Part shown: positions 62,239 through 64,000 of the stretch, piece by piece
Position numbering within the stretch: the stretch's first letter is position 1
How the letters are laid out: the number at the start of each line of letters is the position of its first letter
Assembly: GCF_003473485.1 (NCBI RefSeq)
Contig: NC_053046.1
Location: 42,431,832-42,495,831, forward strand
Length of the DNA: 64,000 nt
Direction: 5' to 3'
DNA from: Medicago truncatula
Lineage: Eukaryota; Streptophyta; Magnoliopsida; Fabales; Fabaceae
Translations under genes and position numbers: made by a program
Notes under the pieces: model-generated
What the model saw: only the letters and a program-made list of their open reading frames with translations
Told to the model about the DNA's origin: nothing
Databases searched by the model: none

Positions 62239-62900
62239 TATTTGTATTATATAAGCCAACAATTTCACAAAGTGTGTAATTTTCTTATGCTACTTTCAGC
62301 AAGGCGCATGAGATGTCGTTTACATGAATAATGTACCTTAAAAATAGAGAAACTGTCAAGATATACAAAATCAACATATGCTAAAGCCTTTGGATCATTT
62401 TGCAGGCTTACTTCAGTAGTTCTAATTTGCAGGATTAAGATATATTTTTCTCTATTGGTTTTCTATGTAAGATTAGGTAAAGATGCAAGTTAGATGTATT
62501 TTAAATTCTCACTATAAGTTTACAATTGGTGTATACTCTAAATTTATTCTGAATTTATTTACATGGCTGTGTACTTAAACTTACATTTTTGCAACTGTGT
62601 ATAGTTTACACATTGTTTTTTTTAGGGGTCAAATTAAAGGATTAGAAAACTAGGTGGATGAACTTTGATTTGAATGAGCTCATTTGTTCGCTCGATCGAT
62701 TGACTTGTGTGTGCATGGCTAACTTGGTTCTTAGCATATGTAATATAGTTTGGGAAATAAAGTAGGTGAATACTCTTATATCCATGTAGTTTGATTCGGT
62801 ATGTACTCTCATTCATTCATTCAATATTATGTCATCTTTTTATATTAAGTTATTTTAAAATAAATTTAAATTTTAAATGAATTTCGCCTACATGCTACTG
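62239..62900. other. 3' flank of P450 fragment
   Basis: AT-rich sequence, the first ~150 bp resembling the 3' region of the P450 copy at 44066. No other feature seen. Confidence 0.45.
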
Positions 62901-62901
62901 A

Positions 62902-64000
62902 TAGATTTTTTAGCAAGTGCACTAAATACTATCGAAGTAGTAAAAATATCGTTCCCACGAGGACTGTGTTAATCTCAATTTAGCAATAAGGTAAATATTT
63001 AGGATGTGAAAATTTCTTTTAGTGCGTGAGGCAGTAGGTTGGTTTGCATAAAATTAAATAAACAGAAAATAAAGATAATTTTGGAAAAGATAAAGAGAGA
63101 GATAAGATCGGGTCTTTCGAATCATCTATGTTCCCCTAATTGGTATACTGCACCTATTTTTATGAATGATTTTCTAGTTCCACGATAGTTAACAAAATAG
63201 TCCTAATCAATCCCTTGAGTTAGGACCCTCTTTTCAAACTACAGCCCCTAATTCCTTAGGTGGTCTAATAATCTTTGAAGGTTTAAGCATGTTAACCTAA
63301 TATCACTAACAAACGATTATCCATACCTAGACTAACCCTGTTTATTAGAACAATTCAATTCTGTCTAAGTAGAAAGCTATGGTCAGTAGTCATTCATTCT
63401 TATTAAATCATGTTTATATTTGATCAGGATATAAAAAGCATTAAGAACAATTGAATTGAATAAAAATTAGATTGTCATTCACAATAAATAGAGTTTCACA
63501 GCAACATGGTTCAATTAGGGTTACAAAGAATCATCTCAGACCTAATCTCTAAGAGATTTAGCTACTCATAATTGAGTTTACAAATAGCATAATCAATAGT
63601 GGAATCAAAACATACATGAACTGATAGAAGGTTGAAGAAATCGCCCTCCTAGTCATCTTTAGGTCTCAAAATCGCACTTTGCTCTCTCCAAATCGTAACC
63701 CTTGTCTTTGGAATAGACTTCAGCTTAAATAGGCACATAATTCCGCCTAAAATCGTGCCACGATTTAAGTAAATCGTGGCACGATTCTCCTTGAATCGCA
63801 AATCACTGAATTAGGGTTTCCTCAGATCGTGCCACGATTATGCCATCGTGACACGATTTCTTCAATGTCGAAGCTTGATTTTGGTCTTCTAAAATCGTGT
63901 CACGTTTTTACCAAATCGTGACACGATTCTCTTCTTTGTATTTTCTTTAGTTTTCTACTCTTTTGCTGCATAAGTTGCCTTGTGAGCTCCAATTTGTGAT
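62902..64000. repeat. LTR-like dispersed repeat, cut by window end
   Basis: From about TGATAGATTTTTTAGCAAGTGCACT the sequence continues through ATCGTTCCCACGAGGACTGTG and non-coding DNA to the window end. The opening resembles the start of a plant LTR, but no second LTR, polyprotein or duplication is visible, so its class is unsettled. It contains the ATCGTGNCACGAT array. Confidence 0.4.
63752..63927. repeat. Array of six paired ATCGTG palindromes
   Basis: Words ATCGTGNCACGAT start at 63752, 63773, 63826, 63845, 63894 (last bases GTT) and 63915. They form three pairs with start-to-start spacing 21, 19 and 21 bp; pair-to-pair spacing is about 70 bp. Each is a 6-bp-arm palindrome with a one-base centre, usually extended by flanking A/T. 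A different repeat family from the array at 50531. Confidence 0.85.

Noticed and set aside
63752-63927. CRISPR-like array
   Set aside because: Plant nuclear context, short palindromic words without uniform spacers or unique spacer lengths, and no cas genes.

Overview
This is nuclear DNA of a flowering plant, most likely a papilionoid legume such as Medicago truncatula. It is AT-rich, with intron-split genes whose introns begin GT and end AG, plant-specific families (WNK11-type kinase, FRIGIDA-like, group I WRKY, GRAS, CYP71-clan P450) and a dense mix of MITEs, tRNA-derived SINEs, Mutator-like elements and LTR retrotransposons of the kind found in galegoid legumes. The species call is an inference from gene and repeat style; no marker in the window proves it.

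Layout. 1-36 kb is the gene-bearing half. In order it holds a WNK11-type kinase (minus, 1141-2719 plus a 5' leader exon near 3266), a long repeat-bearing intergenic stretch, a FRIGIDA-like gene (plus, 12168-15218), a decayed serine-glyoxylate aminotransferase pseudogene (plus, 16884-19505), two MITEs, a WRKY20-type group I transcription factor (plus, 25535-29497), an uncharacterised two-exon gene with a short Cys cluster (plus, 32410-33780) and a PAT1-type GRAS regulator (minus, 34285-35883). These are ordinary unlinked plant genes; nothing suggests an operon-like pathway cluster.

38-64 kb is accessory DNA. At 38217-41148 a hAT element (8-bp target duplication) contains a MULE (9-bp duplication, long inverted ends, apparent host-gene fragment), which contains a second MULE derivative (its own 9-bp duplication, transposase remnant) and a further inverted-repeat element. 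A CYP71-type P450 pseudogene lies at 42332-44065, and a second P450 C-terminal fragment abuts a Ty1/copia 3' LTR at 61843-62238. Between them are decayed tandem repeats and two copia elements whose order implies nesting: a badly decayed copia (about 49440-54060) ends exactly inside the gag of a much better preserved copia (54061-61840). Each copia is split by a very long solo LTR (49843-51984, duplication CATAT; 55621-58908, duplication CTACT).

The most unusual signal is arrays of short palindromic words. In the first solo LTR, eight CTCGCC..GCGAG words form four pairs spaced 21-23 bp. In an unrelated repeat at the window end, six ATCGTGNCACGAT words form three pairs spaced 19-21 bp. The words differ but the architecture is the same. 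I know of no described system that explains it. All exon structures are read by eye from splice consensus, frame and family resemblance, with no transcript evidence.
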